In this document: one piece after another, positions 1 through 5,211 of the stretch
Layout of the letters: the number at the start of each line of letters is the position of its first letter
Numbering within the stretch: the first letter of the stretch is position 1
Assembly (NCBI GenBank): GCA_022793355.1
Contig: JAAWCR010000110.1
Span: 1-5,269 of the forward strand
Source: Lawsonibacter sp.
GTDB taxonomy: Bacteria > Bacillota > Clostridia > Oscillospirales > Oscillospiraceae
Length of the DNA: 5,269 nt
Direction of reading: 5' to 3'
Made by a program: the position numbers and the translations under genes
The notes under the pieces: model-generated
Seen by the model: only the letters and a program-made list of their open reading frames with translations
The model's database searches: none
Told to the model about the DNA's origin: nothing

Positions 1-254
1 GCGGTCCGGAAATGGATATTCTCCTGACGAAACACGCCGATGCTGCCTACCACATCACCCTCGGCTGTAATGGCAAAAGCGAAGGTCTTTGTCCTGTCTG
101 CCGCCAGCATGGCGCAAATGTATTCTTCCCCGTCCGCCGGGGTATAGGGGAAGGGCAGGCCATCCCGCAGGTTGTCCTGCACCTTCGGGTTGTTGAGCAG
201 TCCCGCCAGGCGCTCCCGGTCCGAAATTTTCCACGGCCTGATTATGCAATCCAT
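1..254 (-). CDS. GNAT-family N-acetyltransferase, N-terminal part (cut by window edge)
   Basis: An open frame starts at ATG 254-252 and reaches the left edge without a stop (84 codons seen). It has a Shine-Dalgarno sequence GAGGTG at 266-261, seven bases upstream. The protein begins MDCIIRPWKISDRERLAGLL. It continues through a segment resembling 'NPKVQDNLRDGLPFPYT' and then FAFAITAEGDVVGSIGVF. The order R-P-W near the start, an N-terminal helix with 'LLNNP.V..NL', then a beta-strand ending in '..VGSIG' is typical of RimJ/RimL-like GNAT enzymes, which move acetyl from acetyl-CoA to an amino group. The acetyl-CoA binding motif A lies outside the window, so the substrate is unknown. The gene follows yabR and its terminator on the same strand, with no clear promoter in the 64-base gap. 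It may depend on read-through or on a promoter inside yabR. Family assignment is fairly sure, function open. Confidence 0.78.
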   Translation of the reverse strand, partial: MDCIIRPWKISDRERLAGLLNNPKVQDNLRDGLPFPYTPADGEEYICAMLAADRTKTFAFAITAEGDVVGSIGVFRQENIHFRT

Positions 255-270
255 ATCAATCACCTCGTTA

Positions 271-307
271 AAACGCAAAAGGGGGCCGTCCTCCGGACAA
301 GCCCCCT
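271..307 (-). terminator. Rho-independent terminator after yabR
   Basis: On the minus strand AGGGGGC (307-301) pairs with GCCCCCT (286-280). The loop contains a second short pairing, GTCC with GGAC. It is followed by a T-rich tract TTTTGCGTTT (280-271). It starts 12 bases past the yabR stop codon and ends the yabP-yabQ-divIC-yabR run, 17 bases before the GNAT start. Confidence 0.8.
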
Positions 308-318
308 GCAAAATTTGT

Positions 319-789
319 TTACCGGCGTCCGCCGCCGCGGCGGTTTCCGCCCTTTTTCTCGATGTAGCGAAGCTCAGACAGCTTGCTGTCGGAGGACTGC
401 ATAAACTGTTTGAGCCGGTCCTCAAAGTCGGTAGGCTCTTTGGGGGCCTGGTGGACAAAGCCCATCGGGCGCTGTGCGCCGCCGCCCTGGCGCGGGGGAC
501 GGCTGCCGCCGCTCTGTCTTGGGGCGCCGCCCTGCCGGGGGGCGCGCTGGGGCGGGGGCTCCACCTGCTTGATAGACAGATTAATCCGCTTTGACTGGTC
601 GATGCCGATGATTTTCACCTTGACCTCCTGTCCCTCGTGCAGATGGTCGCTCACCTCATTCACATAAGAATAGGCGATCTCCGAAATATGGACCAACCCG
701 GACTTCCCCTCTGGAAGGGCCACAAAGGCCCCAAATTTTGTAATACCTGTCACCTTGCCATCTACGATGGCCCCTACACCTAACTCCAT
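319..789 (-). CDS. yabR: S1-domain RNA-binding protein YabR
   Basis: A 156-residue protein. Residues about 4-75 form one S1 (OB-fold) RNA-binding domain: 'VGAIVDGKVTGITKFGAFV', 'GLVHISEI' and '..VKVKIIGID..KRINLSIK' are the standard S1 landmarks. Residues 77-110 are a low-complexity Pro/Gln/Arg/Gly linker. Residues about 121-145 (FEDRLKQFMQSSDSKLSEL) match the short acidic/helical tail seen in clostridial YabR proteins. The last residues are basic and Gly/Arg-rich. The protein is longer than the roughly 130-residue Bacillus YabR because of the linker. I chose ATG 789 because the S1 domain begins directly there; a GTG at 828 adds residues that do not look like the family. GGGAGG lies about 13 bases upstream, a long spacing. 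Placement after divIC is as in B. subtilis. YabR is known only as a probable RNA- or ribosome-associated protein; its precise role is unsettled. Confidence 0.88.
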   Translation of the reverse strand: MELGVGAIVDGKVTGITKFGAFVALPEGKSGLVHISEIAYSYVNEVSDHLHEGQEVKVKIIGIDQSKRINLSIKQVEPPPQRAPRQGGAPRQSGGSRPPRQGGGAQRPMGFVHQAPKEPTDFEDRLKQFMQSSDSKLSELRYIEKKGGNRRGGGRR

Positions 790-848
790 GAAAGCGACAA
801 ATCCTCCCTTGTAAAATTCACAACACACAGACCGGAACCTTGCGTCCG

Positions 849-1124
849 TCAGTTGGCCACGTCGATAAACAGGGTCTCGTCCTGTTCCACATAGCCCCGC
901 TCCCGGGCCACCCGCTTCAGCATATCAGGGTCGTCGCTGTTTTCGATGGCGTCGGACAGCTCTTTGTTCTCCAGCTGCTGGTCGGTCACCTGCTGCGCCA
1001 GCTCGTCCCGCTGAAGCTGAACCTCCTGGATTTTCCCCCGCAGATCCAGCACCGAGGTAGCCATATAAATCAGCAGGGCCAGCACCACGATTTTGGTCAG
1101 AAAAGCGGCTCTTTTGAATTCCAT
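849..1124 (-). CDS. divIC: Septum formation initiator DivIC (FtsB/DivIC family)
   Basis: A 91-residue bitopic membrane protein. It has a short basic N-terminus (MEFKRAAFLTK), one membrane segment at about residues 11-27 (IVVLALLIYMATSVLDL), and a coiled coil at about 28-62 (QEVQLQRDELAQQVTDQQLENKEL read in heptads). The C-terminal module 'MLKRVARERGYVEQDETLF' is the hallmark of FtsB/DivIC proteins. In the family it acts with FtsL and DivIB at the division septum to trigger septal peptidoglycan synthesis by FtsW/PBP2B. The start at ATG 1124 has AGGAGAGG close upstream; the open frame extends further but the added residues are proline/alanine-rich and unlike the family. Stop TGA 851-849. The extended yabQ frame overlaps its first 200 bases. 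A 59-base gap separates it from yabR. Confidence 0.9.
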   Translation of the reverse strand: MEFKRAAFLTKIVVLALLIYMATSVLDLRGKIQEVQLQRDELAQQVTDQQLENKELSDAIENSDDPDMLKRVARERGYVEQDETLFIDVAN

Positions 1125-1617
1125 GGACGTCCTCTCCTCTCTCCCGAACAAGGCGGCGGCGGGCGGCGGCATCCAGCCGCCTTGGAACGCTCTTCATTCT
1201 ATACCATTTCGCCCCGGAAAGGAAGATGTTTTTTACAATTTTTCTGATTTTTTTGAAAAAACTTTTCAGCAGCCCCAGTGGGAAGGTCAAAATACCCAAA
1301 AGAGCCGCCGTCAAATCGGCCCCCAAGTATCCCAGGCGCAGCAGCCAGGGGCTGACAGCCCAAAAATAGAGGGCTCCGCCCACCATACAGAAGGCTGCCC
1401 CATACAGCCGAACCCGTCCTCCCCAGGCGTCCTGGGACCAGAGAAACAGCGCCCCCGTGGCCCCCAGCCAGAACAACAGATCCAGCAGCGGCCCCAACAG
1501 CGGCGCCCGCACCCGCACCCGGATGATGCGGAACAGGTCGTAGATCACCCCCATGGCCCCGCCCAGCAGCAGCGCCTGACACAGCGCCCGGCCCTGCTGC
1601 AACACATCAACGGTCAT
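925..1617 (-). CDS. yabQ: Spore cortex biosynthesis protein YabQ (C-terminus probably frameshifted)
   Basis: An ORF of 230 codons starting at ATG 1617, overlapping the yabP stop as ATGA. Residues 1-140 are the YabQ family: an N-terminal membrane segment with the signature 'GGAMGVIYDLFRIIR' (19-33), then hydrophobic spans at about 42-60, 71-88 and 96-118, and a basic 'FFKKIRKIVKNIF' stretch (120-132). YabQ is a mother-cell membrane protein needed for spore cortex formation in B. subtilis. From about residue 150 the frame passes a GCC/CGC repeat (about 1143-1171). It then reads out of frame through divIC for 200 bases, giving Gly/Ala/Arg-rich sequence without character. In the third frame, a TGA at 1099-1097 would end the protein 28 bases into divIC, a far more normal arrangement. 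I infer a one-base slip in the repeat, or a lost stop. The family call is sure; the end coordinate is not. Confidence 0.82.
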   Translation of the reverse strand: MTVDVLQQGRALCQALLLGGAMGVIYDLFRIIRVRVRAPLLGPLLDLLFWLGATGALFLWSQDAWGGRVRLYGAAFCMVGGALYFWAVSPWLLRLGYLGADLTAALLGILTFPLGLLKSFFKKIRKIVKNIFLSGAKWYRMKSVPRRLDAAARRRLVRERGEDVHGIQKSRFSDQNRGAGPADLYGYLGAGSAGENPGGSASAGRAGAAGDRPAAGEQRAVRRHRKQRRP

Positions 1618-1904
1618 CCGCCCAGCAGCCGGGCCAGCAGGCCGCCCCTCCCCCGGCTCTCCTCCCCGTAAATCAGGGCGTTCACCAGCCCCTCCACCTT
1701 CAGGTCCCCCCCGTCCAGAGACAGCTTTTCAATGTGCAGCCCCTCCCCCTGAACCTCCAGAGGGCCCTGGGCGGTGGTGAGGAATATGGCGCTCTCGTCA
1801 AAGCTCTCCACCTCCTCCACACCGGAGATTACCAGCTGTTCCCGCTCCTCCAGCATAACCCGGTGTCCCATGGCGGGCCGGGCCCGGTCCTCCTCATATG
1901 GCAT
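1614..1904 (-). CDS. yabP: Sporulation protein YabP
   Basis: A 96-residue soluble protein of the YabP/YqfC family, close to the 100 residues of the B. subtilis protein. Family landmarks are visible: 'HRVMLEEREQLVISGVEEV', then 'SFDESAIFLTTAQGPLEV' and 'GEGLHIEKLSLDGGDLKV' followed by 'EGLVNALIY', an all-beta pattern. YabP is made in the mother cell under sigma-E and is tied to cortex/coat assembly; the molecular role is not established. ATG 1904 is preceded by AAGGGGG at 1918-1912. The stop TGA overlaps the yabQ start (ATGA), indicating translational coupling. In B. subtilis the gene before it would be yabO (rqcP). Here a divergent hydrolase gene takes that place, so yabP is the first gene of its transcript. 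Confidence 0.9.
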   Translation of the reverse strand: MPYEEDRARPAMGHRVMLEEREQLVISGVEEVESFDESAIFLTTAQGPLEVQGEGLHIEKLSLDGGDLKVEGLVNALIYGEESRGRGGLLARLLGG

Positions 1905-1925
1905 ACGGATTCCCCCTTTCCCTCT

Positions 1926-1955
1926 ATCCTATGGTGCGGGGGACAGCCTTTATGC
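1926..1955 (-). promoter_or_regulatory. Candidate sigma-E (sporulation) promoter for yabP
   Basis: On the minus strand GCATAAA (1955-1949), 15 bases, then CATAGGAT (1933-1926) fits the sigma-E pattern of an ATA-containing -35 and CATANNNT -10. The predicted start falls at about 1919, right at the Shine-Dalgarno sequence, giving a very short leader. The pattern match and the known sigma-E control of yabP support it; the tight leader is a reason for caution. Confidence 0.42.
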
Positions 1956-2021
1956 GTATATTTTTCCTCACGGCCGTCGCCTTCCAAAATAAATCCTCGC
2001 CGGCCTGTGAAAATTCATAAT

Positions 2022-2056
2022 TTGTTGTAGCTTTTTCCCGGAAAACAGTGTACAAT
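2022..2056 (+). promoter_or_regulatory. Weak candidate vegetative promoter of the hydrolase gene
   Basis: TACAAT at 2051-2056 is a good -10 hexamer 39 bases before the start codon. The -35 is poor: TTGTTG (2022-2027) is too far away at 23 bases, and TTGTAG (2025-2030) is 20 bases away. The intergenic region 1905-2094 must hold a plus-strand promoter because yabP diverges from it. Ribosome binding site AAGGAGG at 2081-2087 is strong, seven bases before ATG 2095. Confidence 0.35.
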
Positions 2057-2094
2057 AGAGACAACCATCTACAGATATAAAAGGAGGCTGTTCC

Positions 2095-3690
2095 ATGAAA
2101 CTGACATTTTTCGGCGCGGCTCATGCGGTAACCGGCAGCTGCCACTGCCTGGAGGTCAACGGCAAAAAGATTCTTATCGACTGCGGCCTTCAGCAGGGCC
2201 AGGACGAACACGACGGCAACACCTTGGACTTCGCCCCCAACTACATCGATTACGTGTTAGTTACCCACGCCCACATCGACCACTCCGGACGCATCCCCCT
2301 ACTGGTCAAGGAGGGCTTCAACGGCCGCATCCTCACAACCAGCCTGACCGCCCAGCTGATGAGCGTCATGCTCCGGGATTCCGCCCACATCCAAGAAGGG
2401 GACGCCAACTGGCACAACCAAAAGGGCAAGCGGGCCGGCCTGCCTCCGGTAGAGCCGCTGTACACCCTGATGGACGCGGAAGAGGCCATTCAGATGCTGG
2501 AGACGGTGGAGTACGGCTGGCTCTTCGACCTGTGCGAGGGGGTTAAGGTCCGCTTCAACGACGCGGGCCATCTCCTTGGCTCCTCCACAGTGGAAATCTG
2601 GGCCACAGAAAACGGTGTTACCAAAAAGATTGTTTTCTCCGGCGATCTGGGCAACGAAGAACAACCCATCATCCGGGACCCCTCCCTGGTGGACGATGCG
2701 GACTACGTGGTGATGGAGTCTACCTACGGCGACCGGAACCACGAGCCGCCGGAGAGCTACACCGGGGCGCTGGCCGCCCTCATCGATGATGTATTCGCCC
2801 AAGGGGGCAACGTTGTAATCCCCTCCTTCGCCGTGGGCCGCACCCAGGAGCTGCTGTACTTCCTTCGAGAGATCAAGCGGGACGGCTTGGTACAATCCCT
2901 GCCCAGTTTCAAGGTCTATGTGGACTCCCCTCTGGCCTCTGAGGCCACTAAAATATACTCCGGCAATCTGAAAGGCTATCTGGATGACGAGGCCATCGCC
3001 ATTATTCAGGGTGGAGAAAATCTGTTCACCTTCCCCGGCCTCACCCTCACCCAGTCCACGGAGGAATCCCGGGCCCTCAACGACGACAAGACCCCCAAGG
3101 TCATCATTTCCGCCTCCGGCATGTGCGACGCCGGCCGCATCCGCCACCACCTGAAGCATAACCTGTGGCGCCCCGAGTCCGCCGTTGTATTTGTGGGCTA
3201 CCAGGGAGAGGGCACCCTGGGCCGCCGGCTTCTGTAGGGGGCCAAAATCGTAAAGCTTTATGGCGAGGACATATACTTCCGGGCCAAGGTGGTCAACTTC
3301 AAGGGCCTGAGCTCCCACGCCGACCGGGACCATCTGCTGGCGTGGGCGGAGCACTTCTCCCCCAGACCCCAGCAGGTCTTTGTGGTCCATGGGGACCGGG
3401 AGGTCACCGAGCTGTTCGCCAATGACCTGAACCAGCGGGGCATCCCCGCCCACGCCCCCCTCTATGAGGAGGTCTACGACCTGGTTACCAATTGTATGCT
3501 GGCCAAGGGCGTGGTGCTGGAGGTCAAGAAAACCGTCGGCTCCGCCGCCGCCCCCTCCGCCGCCTTCCTGCGGCTTCAGGACGTTTCCAGGGAACTGTCC
3601 GACCTGGTCAACCGCAGCCGCGGTCGATCCAACAAGGACCTGGCCAAGCTGGCCGAACAGATCCGGCTGGTTATGGAGAAGTGGGCATAA
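2095..3690 (+). pseudogene. Beta-CASP metallo-beta-lactamase-fold RNA hydrolase (YSH1-like), interrupted by in-frame TAG
   Basis: One reading frame of 531 codons plus stop, normal for bacterial YSH1/CPSF73-like hydrolases, but codon 381 is TAG. The first 380 residues carry the zinc motifs: HAHIDH (58-63), 'GHLLGS' with H159, 'SGDLGN' with D184, beta-CASP motif A 'ESTYGD' with E208, and motif B 'SASGMCDAGRIRHHL' (His351/352). After the TAG, in the same frame, come motif C 'GLSSHADRD' (His408) and 'VVHGD' (His432), then a helical C-terminal tail. Family members are endo/exoribonucleases or RNA-end processors. The 380-residue product would lack motif C, so it should be inactive. No ribosome binding site precedes the downstream half; the GTG at 3289 is not a credible restart. 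ATG 2095 has AAGGAGG seven bases upstream. The cause could be a recent nonsense mutation, a sequencing error, or a strain-specific loss. Confidence 0.88.
3235..3237 (+). other. In-frame amber codon inside the hydrolase gene
   Basis: The sequence reads CTG TAG GGG GCC AAA. In relatives this position, between 'EGTLGRRLL' and 'GAK', normally holds an acidic or polar residue. TAG is one base from GAG or CAG. The frame downstream stays open for 150 codons with family motifs. The nearby membrane-protein gene ends in TAG normally, so this genome appears to use TAG as stop. Confidence 0.9.
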
Positions 3691-3714
3691 TTTTCAGAAT
3701 CGGAGACAATTTTT

Positions 3715-4599
3715 ATGGAACTCGATCACAGAGAACTCAAGAATCTGGCCAGAGAGCGCGTCCTGCTCACCCAGCCCCGCTTCTGGGTGGTAGCTCTGTA
3801 CTACCTGTCCATGACCATTGGGGTGTCCTGGTTTATTAGCTTTCTTCCCCTTCCGGAGGACCGCACCGTCCAATTGTTTTTTCAGGTGCTGCTGGCACTG
3901 TACCGCACCGTGGTCCAATTCGGTCTGTGCCTGTGGGCCCTCTGGACCTACCGGCAGCTGGACCCGGACACCGGTGCCCTGACCCAGGGATTCTCTGTGG
4001 CGGGGCGGGTCATCCTGATGGAGCTTGGCATCTATGTCCGGGTAGTGGGCTGGTATTTCCTGGTATCCTTTATCCTGGCCGGGCCGGTAGTGTTCCTGCT
4101 GCTCAGCGACGTTTCCGCCGTAACCGGCACGCTTGGCCTGCTCCTCCTTTTCGCCATCCTGATCGCCGTGATTGTGTTCCTCAACCTGCGGTACGCCCTG
4201 GCTCCCTATCTGCTGGCCGACCGCCCCGACGATGGCCCCACTCTCCCCATTTACCGCAGCACCACCCTGATGCAGGGCTGGAAATGGGAGTTGTTCAAGC
4301 TGGAATTCTCCTTCATCGGCTGGGAGGCCGTCAACTTTCTCCTGTCAACGGGGGTAATCCTCTTTTTCCTCCACCAGGCTGGGCTGCTGACCATGGCAGC
4401 CTTTCAGGCCGATACTTGGCGGGACCAGGCCTTGGATGTGATCTACTCGACGCGGGTGGTTGTTCTCAGCACCCTGGTCACTGTACCGGTCTCCCTGTGG
4501 CTGATTCCCTACCGTCAGACAGCCCGGGCCGGATTCTACGATGCCCGTCTGCTGGCTGCCTCCCACGAGGAACAGCGGCCTGAGATGCCGCCCCTATAG
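3715..4599 (+). CDS. DUF975 family multi-pass membrane protein
   Basis: A 294-residue integral membrane protein. The N-terminal amphipathic helix 'HRELKNLARERVL' is followed by hydrophobic spans at about 23-44, 54-78, 98-131, 138-158, 203-220 and 246-264. The DUF975 landmarks are present: 'GFSVAGRVI' after the second span, 'LRYALAPYLLADRPD' (158-172), 'STTLMQGWKWELFKLEFSF' with 'IGWE' (182-204), and the closing 'IPYRQTARAGFYD' (264-276). The function of DUF975 proteins is unknown; an unproven suggestion is a role in membrane or envelope organisation. The start ATG 3715 has GGAGA at 3702-3706. It begins 24 bases after the hydrolase stop with no terminator between, so both are probably co-transcribed. 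The internal TAG of the upstream gene could reduce its expression by polarity. No convincing terminator follows it. Confidence 0.85.
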   Translation: MELDHRELKNLARERVLLTQPRFWVVALYYLSMTIGVSWFISFLPLPEDRTVQLFFQVLLALYRTVVQFGLCLWALWTYRQLDPDTGALTQGFSVAGRVILMELGIYVRVVGWYFLVSFILAGPVVFLLLSDVSAVTGTLGLLLLFAILIAVIVFLNLRYALAPYLLADRPDDGPTLPIYRSTTLMQGWKWELFKLEFSFIGWEAVNFLLSTGVILFFLHQAGLLTMAAFQADTWRDQALDVIYSTRVVVLSTLVTVPVSLWLIPYRQTARAGFYDARLLAASHEEQRPEMPPL

Positions 4600-4797
4600 A
4601 AGCTTTCATATTTAAATCCCTGATATTCCTCCTTCGATACTTTTAGGAGCAGCCGGCAAACCATCTCCTTTTGTGTCGCAGGAGGTTTATCATTTTTTCC
4701 CACAGGCACAGCCTTTTGAGTATCACAGGCATAGCCCATAATTTTCATTTTTACAACGAAAGAAAAACCACCTGAATTCAAATGAGATTGTCTAACA
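4600..4797. other. Gene-free, A+T-rich spacer at a probable junction
   Basis: I see no recognisable gene, RNA or terminator here. Base composition drops abruptly after the DUF975 stop: positions 4741-4800 hold 17 G/C of 60, against 40 of 60 at 3361-3420 (counted by hand). A minus-strand open stretch from ATG 4748 down to the junction reads as 'MKIMGYACDTQKAVPVG' and on to about 50 codons. It lacks a ribosome binding site and runs into the antisense of DUF975. It could be a remnant of a lost gene. Confidence 0.5.
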
Positions 4798-4809
4798 TTG
4801 ACTTGTGTG

Positions 4810-4838
4810 TTGACAAACGCGCCAAAATATGATAATCT
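4810..4838 (+). promoter_or_regulatory. Promoter of the leader/ABC-F transcript
   Basis: A perfect -35 TTGACA (4810-4815) is followed by an A/T-rich -10 region. GATAAT (4831-4836) gives a 15-base spacer; TAATCT (4833-4838) gives 17. A second TTGAC copy lies 12 bases upstream (4798). Transcription would start near 4843-4846, about 17 bases before the leader Shine-Dalgarno sequence. Confidence 0.65.
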
Positions 4839-4874
4839 TACCCAGGTTTCAAAAACTCCCAAGGAGGGGCCAGT

Positions 4875-4964
4875 ATGAATTTCCGTTTGACCGATAAACG
4901 AGTGAAGAGAATTAACTCTGTACAATCCAAACCGATGAAACATTGTGCAGAGTATAGCGTATAG
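4875..4964 (+). CDS. 29-residue leader peptide of the ABC-F gene
   Basis: AAGGAGG (4861-4867) lies seven bases before ATG 4875, the best ribosome binding site in the right part. The frame MNFRLTDKRVKRINSVQSKP continues as MKHCAEYSV and stops at TAG 4962-4964. It is short, basic in its first half, and sits between a promoter and tandem terminators ahead of an ABC-F gene. That is the position of regulatory leader peptides whose translation by drug-inhibited ribosomes controls read-through. I do not recognise the peptide as a named leader. Its last third lies inside a hairpin (4932-4985), so a ribosome paused on it would prevent that fold. Confidence 0.68.
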   Translation: MNFRLTDKRVKRINSVQSKPMKHCAEYSV

Positions 4965-4985
4965 AACGCTTTCGGATTTCATCGG
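4932..4985 (+). promoter_or_regulatory. Attenuator hairpin 1, overlapping the leader ORF
   Basis: CCGATGAAA (4932-4940) pairs perfectly with TTTCATCGG (4977-4985), nine base pairs. Inside, AGCG (4956-4959) pairs with CGCT (4967-4970), holding the leader stop codon in the loop. The 5' arm is leader codons 20-22, so translation decides whether it forms. Confidence 0.6.
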
Positions 4986-5047
4986 GAAACAAAGCAGTCC
5001 CCGTCCAAGTCGATGCGTCAGTTTGGATGGCTATTGCTTATTTCCCG
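4983..5047 (+). promoter_or_regulatory. Attenuator hairpin 2, alternative to hairpin 1
   Basis: CGGGAAA (4983-4989) pairs with TTTCCCG (5041-5047), AAGCA (4992-4996) with TGCTT (5035-5039), and CCGTCCAA (5001-5008) with TTGGATGG (5023-5030, one G-U pair). This makes about 20 base pairs with small internal loops. It shares CGG 4983-4985 with the 3' arm of hairpin 1, so the bases of the two stems compete. It also holds GGCTAT (5029-5034), which could otherwise pair with ATAGCC of the first terminator. Confidence 0.58.
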
Positions 5048-5066
5048 TACATGAATTTAGCGGAAT

Positions 5067-5107
5067 AAAGGCTATGGGCAATGTTTTGTCCATAGCCTTT
5101 TGCTTTT
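5067..5107 (+). terminator. First rho-independent terminator of the leader
   Basis: AAAGGCTATGG (5067-5077) pairs with CCATAGCCTTT (5090-5100). The stem extends inward by GCAA/TTGT to a four-base loop, about 15 base pairs in all, followed by a T-rich tract to 5107. It lies between the leader ORF and the ABC-F gene, so it must be bypassed for expression unless another promoter exists downstream. Confidence 0.85.
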
Positions 5108-5129
5108 CATTTCACATGACAGAATGATA

Positions 5130-5182
5130 GGCAGAGGGTAGTGCGCTTTTGTGCGCGTTTATCCTCTGCCTTTTCTTTTTTT
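5130..5182 (+). terminator. Second rho-independent terminator, just before the ABC-F gene
   Basis: GGCAGAGGGTA (5130-5140) pairs with TATCCTCTGCC (5160-5170, one G-U pair). An upper stem GCGC/GCGC (5143-5146 with 5153-5156) caps it, and TTTTCTTTTTTT (5171-5182) follows. It ends 29 bases before the ABC-F start codon. GCGCAC(T) at 5183-5189, right after the T tract, is complementary to (A)GTGCGC at 5140-5146 and to GTGCGC at 5151-5156, offering a competing fold. Confidence 0.87.
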
Positions 5183-5211
5183 GCGCACTAAAGAGAAAGG
5201 AATTGGAACGG

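Noticed and set aside
319..828. A longer YabR starting at GTG 828
   Set aside because: The 13 extra residues are unlike S1 proteins; the S1 domain begins right at ATG 789.
3235..3237. TAG read as an amino acid such as pyrrolysine
   Set aside because: The next gene ends normally in TAG, the family has no special residue here, and no read-through context is seen.
2299..3453. A 384-codon minus-strand ORF opposite the hydrolase gene
   Set aside because: It is a shadow of G+C-rich third positions on the other strand; its residues show no family features, while the plus strand has all beta-CASP motifs.
3289..3690. A separate 133-residue protein starting at GTG 3289
   Set aside because: It is the same frame as the hydrolase, has no ribosome binding site, and begins in the middle of a conserved domain. 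It is the downstream part of the broken gene.
4536..4982. A 148-codon minus-strand ORF covering the leader region and the end of the DUF975 gene
   Set aside because: It is antisense to the DUF975 C-terminus and to the leader ORF, has no ribosome binding site, and the composition changes midway. Only the 4603-4748 part is kept as a possible remnant.
5141..5188. Three GTGCGC/GCGCAC copies as a protein-binding operator
   Set aside because: Two copies lie inside the terminator stem and the third just after its T tract, so RNA folding explains them better than a DNA operator.
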